A DNA stretch of 64,000 bases from Janibacter alkaliphilus (GCF_013408565.1 NZ_JACBZX010000001.1:2294001-2358000), one strand, 5' to 3'; positions 10,382 to 20,021 are shown, counted from the stretch's first letter. Translations and numbers: made by a program. Notes: generated by a model from the letters alone, not told the origin.

Positions 10382-11656
10382 ATGAGCAGCACCACGGCCG
10401 GTGGCTCGGGCCGCACCGGGCTGCGCTGGCCGGCCAGGGTCCAGGCCTGGCGGGAGAGCCTGGAGTCGCCGCTGACGACCTACTACCTGCTGCTCGGCGT
10501 GGTCAGCCTGCTCGTCGGCTTCGGGCTGGTCATGGTGCTGTCCGCCTCGATGATCGTCTCGCTGCGCGAGAACGACAGCTCCTTCGCGATCTTCCTCAAG
10601 CAGGCCGGCTTCGCCGCCGTCGGCGCCCTGGCGATGTGGTGGGCCGCCCGTCGCTCGGTGACCTTCTGGCGCCGGGTGGCCGTGCCCGCCTTCGTCGTCT
10701 CGCTGGTGCTGCTGGCCCTCGTGCTCACCCCGCTGGGCTTCGGCTTCCAGGGCAACCGCAACTGGCTCGGCCTCGGCCCGGTGAGCATCCAGCCCAGCGA
10801 GATCGCCAAGATCGGCCTGGTGCTCGGCGGCGCCCTGTTCCTCGAGCGCAAGCGCGAGCTGCTCGGCTCGCTGATGCACGCCGTCGTCCCCTTCCTCGTG
10901 CCCGGGGTGGCGGTCGTGCTGCTGCTGGTCATGCTGGGCCACGACCTCGGCACCGCCATGGTGATCTGCGGGCTGGCGGTGGCCATGCTCTTCGCGGCCG
11001 GGGTGCGGCTGCGCTGGTTCGCCCTGGGCATCGGCGCCCTCGTCGGGCTCGGGCTGCTCGCTGCCCAGCTGAGCGCCAACCGGATGCAGCGCATCGGGAT
11101 CTGGCTCAGCCCGGAGCAGTGCGCCCCCGGCAGCCAGCTCTACTACGACATCTGCCGCCAGCCGATGCACGGGCGGTACGCCCTGGCCGACGGCGGCTGG
11201 TTCGGGGTCAGCCTGGGCGGCAGCCGGGAGAAGTGGGGCTGGCTCTCCGAGCCGTACAACGACTTCATCTTCGCCATCATCGGCGAGGAGCTGGGCCTGC
11301 TGGGCACCTTCGCCATCCTCGGTCTGCTGGCCGGCTTCGCCCTGGCCGGGATGCGCCTGGTCAACCGGATCGACGACTTCTTCGTCCGGGTGGCCACCGC
11401 CGGCATCGTCGCCTGGATCCTGCTCCAGGCGACCATCAACATCGGCGCGGTCATCGGCATGCTGCCGGTCATCGGGGTGCCGCTGCCCTTCGTCTCGGCC
11501 GGCGGCAGCTCGCTGGTCACCACCATGGTGGCCGTCGGCATCCTGCTCAGCTTCGCCCGGCACGAGCCGGGGGCGGCCGAGCTCGCCGCGTCCCGTCCCT
11601 CCCGGCTGGCCGGCATGGCCCGCCGGCTGCCGCTGAGGAGGAGCTCCAGCTCATGA
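10382..11656 (+). CDS. ftsW: Septal peptidoglycan glycosyltransferase FtsW
   Basis: FtsW is the SEDS-family polymerase that extends septal glycan strands from lipid II and partners with FtsI. The 424-residue protein has about ten membrane segments starting near residue 36 and the SEDS signatures NWLGLGPVSIQPSEIAK, GHDLGTAM, an FIFAIIGEELG stretch and the C-terminal PLPFVSAGGSSL. The ATG at 10382 lies 6 nt after AGGAG. Its stop overlaps the murG ATG. Confidence 0.96.
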   Translation: MSSTTAGGSGRTGLRWPARVQAWRESLESPLTTYYLLLGVVSLLVGFGLVMVLSASMIVSLRENDSSFAIFLKQAGFAAVGALAMWWAARRSVTFWRRVAVPAFVVSLVLLALVLTPLGFGFQGNRNWLGLGPVSIQPSEIAKIGLVLGGALFLERKRELLGSLMHAVVPFLVPGVAVVLLLVMLGHDLGTAMVICGLAVAMLFAAGVRLRWFALGIGALVGLGLLAAQLSANRMQRIGIWLSPEQCAPGSQLYYDICRQPMHGRYALADGGWFGVSLGGSREKWGWLSEPYNDFIFAIIGEELGLLGTFAILGLLAGFALAGMRLVNRIDDFFVRVATAGIVAWILLQATINIGAVIGMLPVIGVPLPFVSAGGSSLVTTMVAVGILLSFARHEPGAAELAASRPSRLAGMARRLPLRRSSSS

Positions 11657-12765
11657 CCCCCGACCGCCCGCGACGCGTGCTGCTGGCCGGAGGCGGGACG
11701 GCGGGTCACGTCTCGCCGCTGCTCGCCCTCGCCGACTGCCTGGTCCGACGCGACCCCGACACCCAGGTGCTCGCCCTGGGCACCAGCGAAGGGCTGGAGG
11801 CCCGGCTGGTGCCCGAGCGCGGCTACCCCCTCGCCACCGTCCCCAAGGTGCCCTTCCCCCGGAGGCCGAGCGCCGACCTGCTCCGGCTGCCGGGCAACCT
11901 CTCCCGGGCGGTCGCCGCCGCCGGCCGGGCGATCGACGAGCACGACGCCCAGGTGGTCGTCGGCTTCGGCGGCTACGTCTCCACCCCGGCCTACCTGGCC
12001 GCCCGCCGTCGCCGGGTGCCGATCGTCGTCCACGAGCAGAACGCCCGCCCCGGGCTGGCCAACCGCATCGGCGCCCGGCTCAGCCGGCATGTCGCCCTCA
12101 CCTTCGGCCAGACCGAGCTCGCCCACGGGCAGGTGCTCGGCATGCCGCTGCGGCGCGAGATCAGCACCCTCGACCGGTCGGCCCGTCGGGCCGAGGCCCG
12201 GGCCGAGCTGGGGCTGCGCGAGGACCTGCCGGCGGTGCTCGTGACCGGCGGCTCGCTCGGGGCCAAGCGGCTCAACGAGGCCTTCGCCGGGGCTGTCGCC
12301 GGGCTGCGCGACGCCGGGGTCCAGGTGCTGCACGCGGCCGGCGCCGGCAAGGCCTTCGTGCCGGCCGGCGGCGACCTGCAGGTGCCCTACGTGGTCACCG
12401 AGTACCTCGACCGGATGGACCTGGCCTACGCCGCCGTGGACGCGGCGGTGTGCCGGGCCGGGGCGAGCACCGTGTGCGAGATGACCGCGGTCGGGCTGCC
12501 CGCCCTCTACGTGCCGCTGCCGATCGGCAACGGGGAGCAGCGCCTCAACGCCACCGAGGTCGTCGCGGCCGGTGGCGGGCTGCTCGTCGACGACGCCGTG
12601 GTCGACCCGGGCTGGGTCGAGCGCACCCTGGTCCCGCTGCTCACCGACCCGCAGCGGCTGGCCGAGATGTCGGCCGCGGCCGCGGCCATCGGCCACCCCG
12701 AGGCGGACGACGCCCTGGCCGACCTGGTCGACCGGGCGTGGCAGCAGGGCGGCGCCCGTGCCTGA
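11653..12765 (+). CDS. murG: Lipid I N-acetylglucosaminyltransferase MurG
   Basis: MurG transfers GlcNAc from UDP-GlcNAc to lipid I at the inner membrane face, giving lipid II. The 370-residue, two-domain GT-B protein shows the glycine-rich loop GGGTAGHVSP (about 10-19), FGGYVSTPAYLA, HEQNARPGLANR and VTGGSLGAKRLN motifs. Its ATG overlaps the ftsW stop. The murC GTG begins 8 bp before its stop codon. Confidence 0.96.
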   Translation: MTPDRPRRVLLAGGGTAGHVSPLLALADCLVRRDPDTQVLALGTSEGLEARLVPERGYPLATVPKVPFPRRPSADLLRLPGNLSRAVAAAGRAIDEHDAQVVVGFGGYVSTPAYLAARRRRVPIVVHEQNARPGLANRIGARLSRHVALTFGQTELAHGQVLGMPLRREISTLDRSARRAEARAELGLREDLPAVLVTGGSLGAKRLNEAFAGAVAGLRDAGVQVLHAAGAGKAFVPAGGDLQVPYVVTEYLDRMDLAYAAVDAAVCRAGASTVCEMTAVGLPALYVPLPIGNGEQRLNATEVVAAGGGLLVDDAVVDPGWVERTLVPLLTDPQRLAEMSAAAAAIGHPEADDALADLVDRAWQQGGARA

Positions 12766-14206
12766 CCCGGACGCGCCGCTGCCCGAGGTGCCGCGCAACC
12801 CGCGCTTCGACGTGCGGGCCCCGCTGGTGCCGGTGACCGACCTGGGCCGGGTGCACGTGCTGGCCGCCGGCGGCGCCGGGATGTCCGCGGTGGTCCGGCT
12901 GCTGCTCGCCTCGGGCGTGCCGGTGCAGGGCAGCGACGCCAAGGACTCGCCGCTGCTGCACCGCCTGGAGCAGGCCGGGGCCCAGGTCTGGGTCGGTCAC
13001 GACCCGGCGCACCTGGCGGGTGTGGACACCGTGGTGGTCTCCTCGGCCATCCGCGAGGACAACCCCGAGCTCGCCGCGGCCCGGGCCGGCGGCCTGCGGG
13101 TGCTGCACCGCAGTCAGGCGCTGGCGGCCACCATGGCGACCTCGCGGCGGGTCGCGGTGGCCGGCGCCAACGGCAAGACGACCACCTCCTCGATGCTCAC
13201 GGTCGCCCTGCAGGAGGCGGGGGAGCGTCCCTCCTTCGCCCTCGGCGGCGAGCTGACCACCCAGGGGACCAACGCCGCCCTGGGCGAGGGCGACGCCTTC
13301 GTGGCCGAGGCCGACGAGTCCGACGGCTCCTTCGTCGCCTACCACCCGCACGTCGCGGTGGTGACCAACGTCCAGCCCGACCACCTCGACTTCTACGGCG
13401 ACTACCCGACGGTGGAGGCGGCCTACCTGGAGTTCGCGCAGACCCTGACCGACGACGGTCTGCTCATCGTCTGCAGCGACGACCCCGGCGCGCGGCGGCT
13501 CGCTGCCCGCGCCCGCCGGGCCGGGCTGCGGGTGCTCGGCTACGGCTTCGACGAGGGCGCCGACCTGCGGCTGGCCGAGCCGGTGCTCGACGGCACCACC
13601 GCCTCGGCCGGGCTCTCCGGGCCCGGGGGAGGGCAGACGCTGCGGATCGCCGTGCCGGGGCGGCACAACCTGCTCAACGCGGCCGCCGCCTACCTCGCGG
13701 CCACGGCCGGCCTGGGTGTGCCGGCGGATGCGGTGCTGGCGGGGCTGGCCGCCTTCGGCGGGACCCGGCGCCGGTTCGAGACGAAGGGGGTCGTCGGCGG
13801 GGTGACCGTCGTCGACGACTACGCCCACAACCCCGGCAAGGTCGAGGCGGTGGTGCGCACCGCCCGGGAGATCGCCGGGGAGCACCGGCTGCTGGTGGTC
13901 TTCCAGCCGCACCTGTACTCCCGCACCCGGGACTTCGCCGCCGAGTTCGCCGCCGGTCTGGCCCCGGCCGACGAGGTGGTGCTGCTGGAGGTCTACGGCG
14001 CCCGTGAGGACCCGCTGCCGGGGGTGAGCTCCGCCCTCGTCGCCGATCCGCTGCGCGCCGCCGGGACCGCCTCCCAGGTGCTCGGCCGCGAGGCGGCGGT
14101 GCGTCACGTGGCCGCGCTGGCCGGCCCGGGCGACCTCGTGCTCACCGTCGGCGCCGGCGACGTCACCGAGCTCGGGCCGGACCTGCTGCGGGCACTGGCC
14201 CGATGA
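12758..14206 (+). CDS. murC: UDP-MurNAc--L-alanine ligase MurC
   Basis: MurC attaches L-Ala to UDP-MurNAc, the first step of stem-peptide assembly. The 482 residues contain an N-terminal Rossmann segment (VHVLAAGGAGMSAVVRLL), the P-loop GANGKTT at 136-142, EADESDGSF and the C-terminal VVDDYAHNPGKV and FQPHLYSRT motifs. The GTG at 12758 overlaps the end of murG; no other in-frame start leaves the N-terminal fold complete. Its TGA overlaps the ftsQ ATG. Confidence 0.95.
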   Translation: MPDPDAPLPEVPRNPRFDVRAPLVPVTDLGRVHVLAAGGAGMSAVVRLLLASGVPVQGSDAKDSPLLHRLEQAGAQVWVGHDPAHLAGVDTVVVSSAIREDNPELAAARAGGLRVLHRSQALAATMATSRRVAVAGANGKTTTSSMLTVALQEAGERPSFALGGELTTQGTNAALGEGDAFVAEADESDGSFVAYHPHVAVVTNVQPDHLDFYGDYPTVEAAYLEFAQTLTDDGLLIVCSDDPGARRLAARARRAGLRVLGYGFDEGADLRLAEPVLDGTTASAGLSGPGGGQTLRIAVPGRHNLLNAAAAYLAATAGLGVPADAVLAGLAAFGGTRRRFETKGVVGGVTVVDDYAHNPGKVEAVVRTAREIAGEHRLLVVFQPHLYSRTRDFAAEFAAGLAPADEVVLLEVYGAREDPLPGVSSALVADPLRAAGTASQVLGREAAVRHVAALAGPGDLVLTVGAGDVTELGPDLLRALAR

Positions 14207-15006
14207 GCTCGCGCACCTCGGGCCGCGCCCGCGACCCCCGTGCCGGGGCCCCCGACGAGCGGGCCACCCGGGAGCGCTTCGCCCAGCGAGCCACCGACGC
14301 CCGCCGCCAGGTGCGCCGTCGCCGGCTGCTGGCGGCGCTGGCGGTCGTGATCGTCGGCGCCCTGGTCTGGCTGCTCGGGTTCTCCTCGCTGCTGGCCGTC
14401 GGCGACGTCGAGGTGACCGGCGCGGCCGACCCGGACGTCACGGCGGTGGAGGACGTCGCGCTCGAGGAGAGCGGGACACCGCTGGCGCGGGTGGACACCG
14501 ACGAGCTGGCCGACCGGCTGCGCGAGCAGGTGCGCGGGGTGGCGCACGCCGACGTCAGCCGGGGCTGGCCGCAGACGCTGACGGTCGAGATCACGCCTCG
14601 CGAGCCGGCCCTCGCGGTGACCGGCGAGGACGGCGCCATCGGCCTCATGGATCTCGAGGGGGTCACCTTCCGCAGCGTCGACAGCGTGCCGGAGGGCGTC
14701 CCCGAGGTCACCGCCGAGGACGGCGCCGAGGTCACCTCGGACGGGGTGGCCGCGGCCCGCGAGATGCTGGCGGCCCTGCCCGACGGCCTGCGCGGGCGGG
14801 TGGCCGACATCCGGGTCGACGAGGCCGACCAGGTCTCCTTCGCGGTGGGGGAGACCCGCGTCGTGTGGGGCGACAAGTCTGAGTCTGAACGTAAGGTTGA
14901 GCTCGTGCAGGTGCTCCTCGAGGAGGATCCGGCGACGATCGACGTGTCCGCGCCGGACACCCCGGTCACCCGGGACGGCGAGAGCTCGGGCGAGCCGCAG
15001 GGCTGA
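14203..15006 (+). CDS. ftsQ: Cell division protein FtsQ
   Basis: FtsQ is a bitopic divisome scaffold that links FtsL/FtsB to other division proteins. The 267-residue protein has an arginine-rich cytoplasmic N terminus, one membrane helix near residues 43-66 (LLAALAVVIVGALVWLLGF), then a POTRA domain beginning LLAVGDVEVTGAAD and a C-terminal beta domain. The start overlaps the murC stop. Between about 14876 and 14901 the codons switch to T- or A-ending forms (TCT, GAA, CGT, GTT) that are rare in this cluster. This suggests an overlapping nucleotide signal, probably for ftsZ transcription. Confidence 0.93.
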   Translation: MSSRTSGRARDPRAGAPDERATRERFAQRATDARRQVRRRRLLAALAVVIVGALVWLLGFSSLLAVGDVEVTGAADPDVTAVEDVALEESGTPLARVDTDELADRLREQVRGVAHADVSRGWPQTLTVEITPREPALAVTGEDGAIGLMDLEGVTFRSVDSVPEGVPEVTAEDGAEVTSDGVAAAREMLAALPDGLRGRVADIRVDEADQVSFAVGETRVVWGDKSESERKVELVQVLLEEDPATIDVSAPDTPVTRDGESSGEPQG

Positions 15007-15198
15007 GGTTGAGGTCGAGACCAGGCTGGTGCAGGTGTGGCTGCTGTGACTCGTGTGACGACGGGTTCCGAGCCGCCTGCGCCTCATCCGCGCGACACGC
15101 CCAGACAGGCCCGTTGAGGTTGCCCGAGGGGGCTCGCGGGGCATACCGTCTGCCCACATATCGCGGGAGCTCAGCCTGCACCTTGAGTTCACCTTGAG
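14870..15198 (+). promoter_or_regulatory. Candidate ftsZ promoter region with five TTGAG repeats
   Basis: The end of ftsQ and the 235-bp ftsQ-ftsZ gap contain TTGAG at 14897, 15009, 15114, 15183 and 15194, often as GGTTGAG or CCTTGAG. A plausible promoter lies inside ftsQ: GCGACA (14870-14875), 16 nt, TAAGGT (14892-14897). Separate promoters in or just after ftsQ are known to boost ftsZ expression in several actinobacteria. The unusual codon choice across the motif supports selection on DNA rather than protein. The exact start sites and the role of TTGAG are inference. Confidence 0.5.
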
Positions 15199-15241
15199 AC
15201 ATTCGCCCGCCGATCACCGCAGCACACCAGGAGAGAACCCC

Positions 15242-16522
15242 GTGGCTTCTGCCCAGAACTACTTGGCCGTCATCAAGGTCGTCGGCATCGGCGGTGGCGG
15301 CGTCAACGCCGTCAACCGGATGATCGAGGTCGGCCTCAAGGGCGTCGAGTTCATCGCCATCAACACCGACGCGCAGGCGCTGCTCATGTCGGACGCCGAT
15401 GTCAAGCTCGACGTCGGGCGCGAGCTCACCCGGGGCCTGGGCGCCGGCGCCGACCCCGAGGTCGGGATGAAGGCGGCCGAGGACCACGCGCAGGAGATCG
15501 AGGAGGTCCTCAAGGGGGCCGACATGGTCTTCGTCACCGCCGGCGAGGGTGGCGGCACCGGCACCGGCGGCGCCCCGGTCGTCGCCAAGATCGCCAAGGG
15601 CCTGGGCGCGCTCACCGTCGGCGTGGTCACCCGCCCGTTCACCTTCGAGGGTCGTCGTCGGGCGAACCAGGCCGAGTCCGGCATCGGCGCGCTGCGCGAC
15701 GAGGTCGACACCCTCATCGTCATCCCGAACGACCGGCTGCTGTCGATCAGCGACCGCGCGGTGAGCATGCTCGACGCCTTCCGCAGCGCCGACCAGGTGC
15801 TGCTCTCCGGTGTCCAGGGGATCACCGACCTCATCACCACCCCCGGCCTGATCAACCTCGACTTCGCCGACGTCAAGTCGGTCATGCAGGGGGCCGGGTC
15901 GGCGCTGATGGGCATCGGCTCGGCCCGCGGCGAGGACCGGGCCGTGCAGGCGGCCGAGCTGGCGATCTCCTCGCCGCTGCTCGAGGCGAGCATCGACGGC
16001 GCCCACGGGGTGCTGCTCTCCATCCAGGGCGGCAGCGACCTCGGCCTCTTCGAGATCAACGAGGCCGCGCGGCTGGTGCAGGAGGCCGCGCACCCGGAGG
16101 CCAACGTCATCTTCGGGACGGTCATCGACGACGCGCTCGGCGACGAGGTGCGGGTCACCGTCATCGCTGCAGGCTTCGACGGCGGCACCCCGCAGCACCG
16201 CCCCGACGAGCGGGCTCTGGGCACCGTCCAGGCCGGCGGCGCGGGCCAGGGCAACGGGCAGGGGGCCCAGCCCCAGGCCACCCCGGCCGCGCAGCCCGCC
16301 GGCACCCCGCCGCGGCAGCAGCCGGCCGCTCCCGCCGAGCAGCCGCCCGCGGGCCCCCAGCCGGTCGCGGCCGAGCCGGTCGAGGACGAGGGCCCGGCGG
16401 ACGAGCCGGAGCCCCCGCAGCAGTCGCAGCCGGGCCAGCCGCGCGGCGGCCAGCCGACCCCGCCGCGGCAGGTCACCTTCGACGACGGCGACGACCTCGA
16501 CGTCCCGGACTTCCTCAAGTAG
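15242..16522 (+). CDS. ftsZ: Cell division GTPase FtsZ
   Basis: FtsZ is the tubulin-like GTPase that forms the Z ring. The 426-residue protein has the GTP-binding loops [13 protein letters not shown] near the N terminus and GGGTGTG at 103-109, followed by NNDRLL-type and tubulin C-terminal-domain segments. From about residue 320 a Pro/Gln/Ala-rich linker of roughly 95 residues leads to the conserved tip DLDVPDFLK that binds partners such as SepF. The GTG start is preceded by an AGGAGAG element near 15229-15235. It is separated from ftsQ by a long gap, unlike the upstream genes. Confidence 0.97.
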   Translation: MASAQNYLAVIKVVGIGGGGVNAVNRMIEVGLKGVEFIAINTDAQALLMSDADVKLDVGRELTRGLGAGADPEVGMKAAEDHAQEIEEVLKGADMVFVTAGEGGGTGTGGAPVVAKIAKGLGALTVGVVTRPFTFEGRRRANQAESGIGALRDEVDTLIVIPNDRLLSISDRAVSMLDAFRSADQVLLSGVQGITDLITTPGLINLDFADVKSVMQGAGSALMGIGSARGEDRAVQAAELAISSPLLEASIDGAHGVLLSIQGGSDLGLFEINEAARLVQEAAHPEANVIFGTVIDDALGDEVRVTVIAAGFDGGTPQHRPDERALGTVQAGGAGQGNGQGAQPQATPAAQPAGTPPRQQPAAPAEQPPAGPQPVAAEPVEDEGPADEPEPPQQSQPGQPRGGQPTPPRQVTFDDGDDLDVPDFLK

Positions 16523-16552
16523 TCCGCACGCAGGTCGAGGAGCAGCCCGCCC

Positions 16553-17314
16553 GTGCTCGCCTGGTCCGGCACCGAGGACGGCCTCGTCCGGGCCTTCACC
16601 GACCGCTCGGGCGGGGTGAGCCAGGGCGTCTACGACGGGCTGAACCTCGGCGGGCACGTCGGTGACGACCCGGAGCGGGTGCGGGCCAACCGCGAGCTGG
16701 TCGAGCAGGCCACCGGGCTGCGCCTCGTCCTGGCCGACCAGGTGCACGGCGCCGAGGTGCTGCACGTCACCGACGAGGTGCTACGGCGCGAGCCCAGCCC
16801 CACCGGCGGGGTGGGCACCGCCGACGCCATGGTCACCGACCTGCCCGGCCTCGGCCTCGGGGTGCTGGTCGCCGACTGCACCCCGGTGCTGCTGCACGAC
16901 CTCGACGTGCCGCTGGTCGGGGTCGCGCACGCCGGTCGGCCCGGCATGCTCGCCGGCGTCGTCCCGGCCCTCGTCGCCGCGATGCGCGACCTGGGCGCCG
17001 GACGGCTCGAAGCCACCGTCGGACCCTCGGTCTGCGGGCGCTGCTACGAGGTGCCCGCCCAGATGCGCGACCAGGCGGCCGACGCGGCTCCGGCCGCGGT
17101 CGCGGTCAGCTGGACCGGCACCCCGGCCATCGACGTCGCCGCCGGCGTGGTCGCGCAGCTCACCGCGGCGCAGGTGCCGCTCACCTGGGTGCCCGGCTGC
17201 GCCCGCGAGGACCGCCGCTGGTACTCCCACCGCCGTGACGGGGTGACCGGCCGGTTCGCCGGGGTCGTCGGACGCGCCCCGACGGCCCGCGCGGTGGCCG
17301 CGAGCGACGTGTGA
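16553..17314 (+). CDS. pgeF: Peptidoglycan editing factor PgeF (laccase-domain protein)
   Basis: This is a YfiH/DUF152 multicopper-oxidoreductase-like protein. E. coli PgeF removes wrongly incorporated L-Ser from UDP-MurNAc precursors, which fits its place after ftsZ; some relatives act as purine nucleoside phosphorylases. The 253 residues carry the His/Cys/His metal-site motifs LADQVHGAEV (about 62-71), VADCTPVLLHD (about 105-115) and VAHAGRPGML. The last differs from the usual HAGWRG. GAGGAG (16537-16542) precedes the GTG by 10 nt. Confidence 0.88.
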   Translation: MLAWSGTEDGLVRAFTDRSGGVSQGVYDGLNLGGHVGDDPERVRANRELVEQATGLRLVLADQVHGAEVLHVTDEVLRREPSPTGGVGTADAMVTDLPGLGLGVLVADCTPVLLHDLDVPLVGVAHAGRPGMLAGVVPALVAAMRDLGAGRLEATVGPSVCGRCYEVPAQMRDQAADAAPAAVAVSWTGTPAIDVAAGVVAQLTAAQVPLTWVPGCAREDRRWYSHRRDGVTGRFAGVVGRAPTARAVAASDV

Positions 17315-17345
17315 CGACGACGAGCGACGACGACGAGCGACGACG

Positions 17346-18107
17346 ATGAGTGACGACATGGACCCCGAGCGGCGACGGGCCGAGCTGGCCGAGCGGCTCG
17401 AGGAGGTGCGCGCACGGATCGCCGCCGCCACCGCGGACGCCGGCCGGGACGAGCCGCCGACCCTGGTGGTGATCACCAAGCACTTCCCCCGCGCCGACCT
17501 CGACCACCTCGTCGACCTCGGCGTCCGCGACGTCGGGGAGAACCGGGAGCAGGAGGCCTCGGCCAAGCTCGCCGAGGCCGGCGGACCGCCGCCCGGCGTG
17601 CGCACCCACTTCGTCGGCCAGCTGCAGTCGAAGAAGACCGGCGCGGTGGCCCGGTGGGCCGACGTGGTGCACTCGGTGGACCGCGGCAAGCTCGTCGGCG
17701 GGCTGGCCCGCGGCGCCGAGGCCGCGGGGCGCGAGCTGACCGTGCTGCTCCAGGTGAACCTCGACGAGCCGGGTCACCTCGGCGCCGCCGGCGCCGTCGA
17801 GGTGTCCGGTGCCTCCGGGGCGACGCGCGGGGGAGCCGCCCCCGAGGACCTGCCGGATCTCGCCGCCCAGGTGGCCCGCTCGCCGCTGCGCCTGGGCGGG
17901 CTCATGGCCGTCGCGCCCCGCGACGGCGACCCGGACGAGGCCTTCGCCCGGCTCGCCGAGCTGTCCGCCCGGCTGCAGCAGGAGCACCCGGAGGCCACGT
18001 GGATCTCCGCCGGGATGAGCGGCGACCTCGAGGCCGCGGTACGCCACGGGGCGACACACCTGCGTGTCGGCACGGCAATCCTCGGATCTCGTCCGCCCCA
18101 GCGGTAA
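17346..18107 (+). CDS. YggS-family PLP homeostasis protein
   Basis: The YggS/PROSC family comprises pyridoxal-phosphate-binding TIM-barrel proteins without known catalysis that help balance vitamin B6 and amino-acid pools. In actinobacteria the gene habitually lies between ftsZ and sepF, as here. The 253-residue product has the expected length, the PLP-lysine segment [13 protein letters not shown] (about 39-51), [18 protein letters not shown] and the C-terminal phosphate-binding [12 protein letters not shown]. No clear ribosome-binding site is seen; the 34 bp before the ATG is a run of GACGA/GCGACGA repeats. ATG at 17358 is an alternative start. Confidence 0.9.
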   Translation: MSDDMDPERRRAELAERLEEVRARIAAATADAGRDEPPTLVVITKHFPRADLDHLVDLGVRDVGENREQEASAKLAEAGGPPPGVRTHFVGQLQSKKTGAVARWADVVHSVDRGKLVGGLARGAEAAGRELTVLLQVNLDEPGHLGAAGAVEVSGASGATRGGAAPEDLPDLAAQVARSPLRLGGLMAVAPRDGDPDEAFARLAELSARLQQEHPEATWISAGMSGDLEAAVRHGATHLRVGTAILGSRPPQR

Positions 18108-18160
18108 CTTCGGTCGCGACCGACGACGGCCCGCCGACCGGGGCAAAGGATGAGGAAGCG

Positions 18161-18634
18161 ATGACGGCACTGCGCACTGCGATGGTCTACCTGGGGCTCG
18201 CCGAGGAGGACCGTCGCCAGTACGACCACGACGAGTACTACGCCGACGAGTACGACGAGGGCCACGACTACGTCGACGAGGACAGCCGCACCGCCGAGGT
18301 CACCCCGCTGCACCGGGTCCCCGCCTCGGCCGTGCGCGAGGTGGAGGTCACCGAGATGAACCGGATCACGACGATCCACCCCCGTACCTACAACGACGCC
18401 CGGTCGATCGGCGAGAGCTTCCGCAGCAGCACCCCGGTCATCATGAACCTCAGCGACATGGACGACGCCGACGCCAAGCGGCTCGTCGACTTCGCCGCCG
18501 GCCTCGTCTTCGGTCTGCACGGCTCGATCGAGCGGGTCACCAACAAGGTCTTCCTGCTCAGCCCGGAGCACATCGAGGTCGACGCCGAGGGCGCCGAGGG
18601 CGCGCAGCCGCGGGCGCTCTTCAACCAGAGCTGA
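18161..18634 (+). CDS. sepF: Cell division protein SepF
   Basis: SepF anchors FtsZ to the membrane and is essential in many actinobacteria. The 157 residues contain an N-terminal amphipathic membrane-targeting helix ([16 protein letters not shown]), an acidic Tyr/Asp-rich linker, and the C-terminal beta-sandwich domain from about residue 73 ([36 protein letters not shown]). The ATG at 18161 is preceded by GAGGAAG (18152-18158). Position downstream of ftsZ and yggS matches the conserved order. Confidence 0.95.
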   Translation: MTALRTAMVYLGLAEEDRRQYDHDEYYADEYDEGHDYVDEDSRTAEVTPLHRVPASAVREVEVTEMNRITTIHPRTYNDARSIGESFRSSTPVIMNLSDMDDADAKRLVDFAAGLVFGLHGSIERVTNKVFLLSPEHIEVDAEGAEGAQPRALFNQS

Positions 18635-18676
18635 CCGCCCCGGTCAGCACCCCCGTCCCGCAGCCAGGAGGTACCC

Positions 18677-18952
18677 GTGGAGTCGGTGCGCGCCGTCATC
18701 TACCTGGTGCTCTACCTCTATTTCCTCGTCCTCATCGGTCGGCTGGTGCTGGAGTGGGTCCAGGTCTTCGCCCGGGAGTGGCGCCCGCGCGGCGCCGTGC
18801 TCGTCATCGCCGAGCTCATCTACACCCTCACCGACCCGCCGCTGAAGGCGCTGCGGCGGGTGATCCCGCCGCTGCGCCTGGGGTCGATCTCGCTGGACCT
18901 CGCCTTCCTCGTGCTCATCCTCGGTGTCTCCCTGCTGCTGAGCATCGTCTAG
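18677..18952 (+). CDS. YggT-family membrane protein
   Basis: This 91-residue protein has two hydrophobic helices, near 4-24 and 70-90, that flank a conserved segment with the family-type motif LTDPPLKALRRVIPPLRLG. YggT proteins are small membrane proteins of incompletely known role. In actinobacteria they sit between sepF and divIVA, suggesting a link to division or envelope growth. The GTG at 18677 has GGAGG (18668-18672) 4 nt upstream. A 73-bp gap precedes divIVA. Confidence 0.88.
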   Translation: MESVRAVIYLVLYLYFLVLIGRLVLEWVQVFAREWRPRGAVLVIAELIYTLTDPPLKALRRVIPPLRLGSISLDLAFLVLILGVSLLLSIV

Positions 18953-19025
18953 GCTGGGGCAGAGGTAGCCTGCGGGTGAGAACCCCCCGCGGCCAGGCCG
19001 AAGACCACCCCACCCAGGAGGAAAG

Positions 19026-20018
19026 ATGGCGCTGACGCCCGAGGACGTCCTCAACAAGACCTTCACCCAGACGCAGTTCCGACGCGGCTACGACGAGCGC
19101 GAGGTGGACGACTTCCTCGACGAGGTCGTCGCCGAGATGCGTCGTCTGGTCAAGGACTCCGACGACCTGCGTGCGCAGGTCGAGGACGGTCCCACCAGCG
19201 GCGCCGCGTCCACCGGCTCCAGCAGCGCGGCGGCCGCGACCTCCATCCCCGGTGACGAGGACGGCGACAGCGCCGCGACCTCCGCCGAGCGCGACGAGCT
19301 CAGCGGACGGGTGGCCGAGCTGGAGGCCCGGCTGCAGGAGGAGACGACCGCCCGCGAGGAGGCCGAGCGTCGCCTCGCCGAGGCCGACGACGCCGCGGCC
19401 GGTGCGGACGCCGAGCGGGCCGAGGGCGACGAGACCGCCCGGGCCGCCGAGGTCGACGCCGACGAGCGCGTGGCCGCGGCGCAGGCACGGGCCGAGGAGG
19501 CCGAGCGCGCCGCCCAGGAGCGCATCGAGAAGGCCGCCGCCGACGCCGATCAGGCCGAGGCGGACGCCAGCGCCCGGGGCGAGGCCGCGGCTGCGACCTC
19601 CGGCAGCGACCAGATGACCGCGGCGGCGTCCGGCGAGGGCGCCTCGGCGAGCAGCCTCATCGCGCTCGCCCAGCGGCTGCACGACGAGCACGTGGCCGAG
19701 GGTCAGAGCCAGCACGACAAGCTGCTGGCCGAGGGCCAGAGCCAGCACGACGACCTGCTCGCGCAGGCCCAGACCCGCCACGACGAGCTCGTCGGCGAGG
19801 GCACCAGCGAGCGGGACCGGATGATCGGCGAGGCCGAGGAGCAGCGCTCCCGGGTGCTGGAGGACCTCAACAGCCAGAAGGCCTCGATCGAGCAGAGCAT
19901 CGCCGAGCTCAACGCCTTCGAGAAGGACTACCGCAGCCGGCTCAAGGAGTACATCACCGGCCAGCTGAGCACCCTGGAGAGCACCGGGGTGGAGGTCGGC
20001 ACCTCGCAGCAGGGCTGA
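19026..20018 (+). CDS. divIVA: Polar growth and division protein DivIVA/Wag31
   Basis: DivIVA (Wag31) is a coiled-coil protein that senses curved membrane and, in actinobacteria, directs polar or septal wall growth. The 330-residue protein has the conserved N-terminal lipid-binding domain (LTPEDVLNKTFTQTQFRRGYD), then an Ala/Ser-rich linker and a long Glu/Ala coiled coil (about 85-185). A second coiled-coil part contains near-repeats EGQSQHDKLLA and EGQSQHDDLLA (about 222-245). The ATG follows AGGAGGAAAG. A strong hairpin terminator lies immediately downstream. Confidence 0.95.
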   Translation: MALTPEDVLNKTFTQTQFRRGYDEREVDDFLDEVVAEMRRLVKDSDDLRAQVEDGPTSGAASTGSSSAAAATSIPGDEDGDSAATSAERDELSGRVAELEARLQEETTAREEAERRLAEADDAAAGADAERAEGDETARAAEVDADERVAAAQARAEEAERAAQERIEKAAADADQAEADASARGEAAAATSGSDQMTAAASGEGASASSLIALAQRLHDEHVAEGQSQHDKLLAEGQSQHDDLLAQAQTRHDELVGEGTSERDRMIGEAEEQRSRVLEDLNSQKASIEQSIAELNAFEKDYRSRLKEYITGQLSTLESTGVEVGTSQQG

Positions 20019-20021
20019 CCC

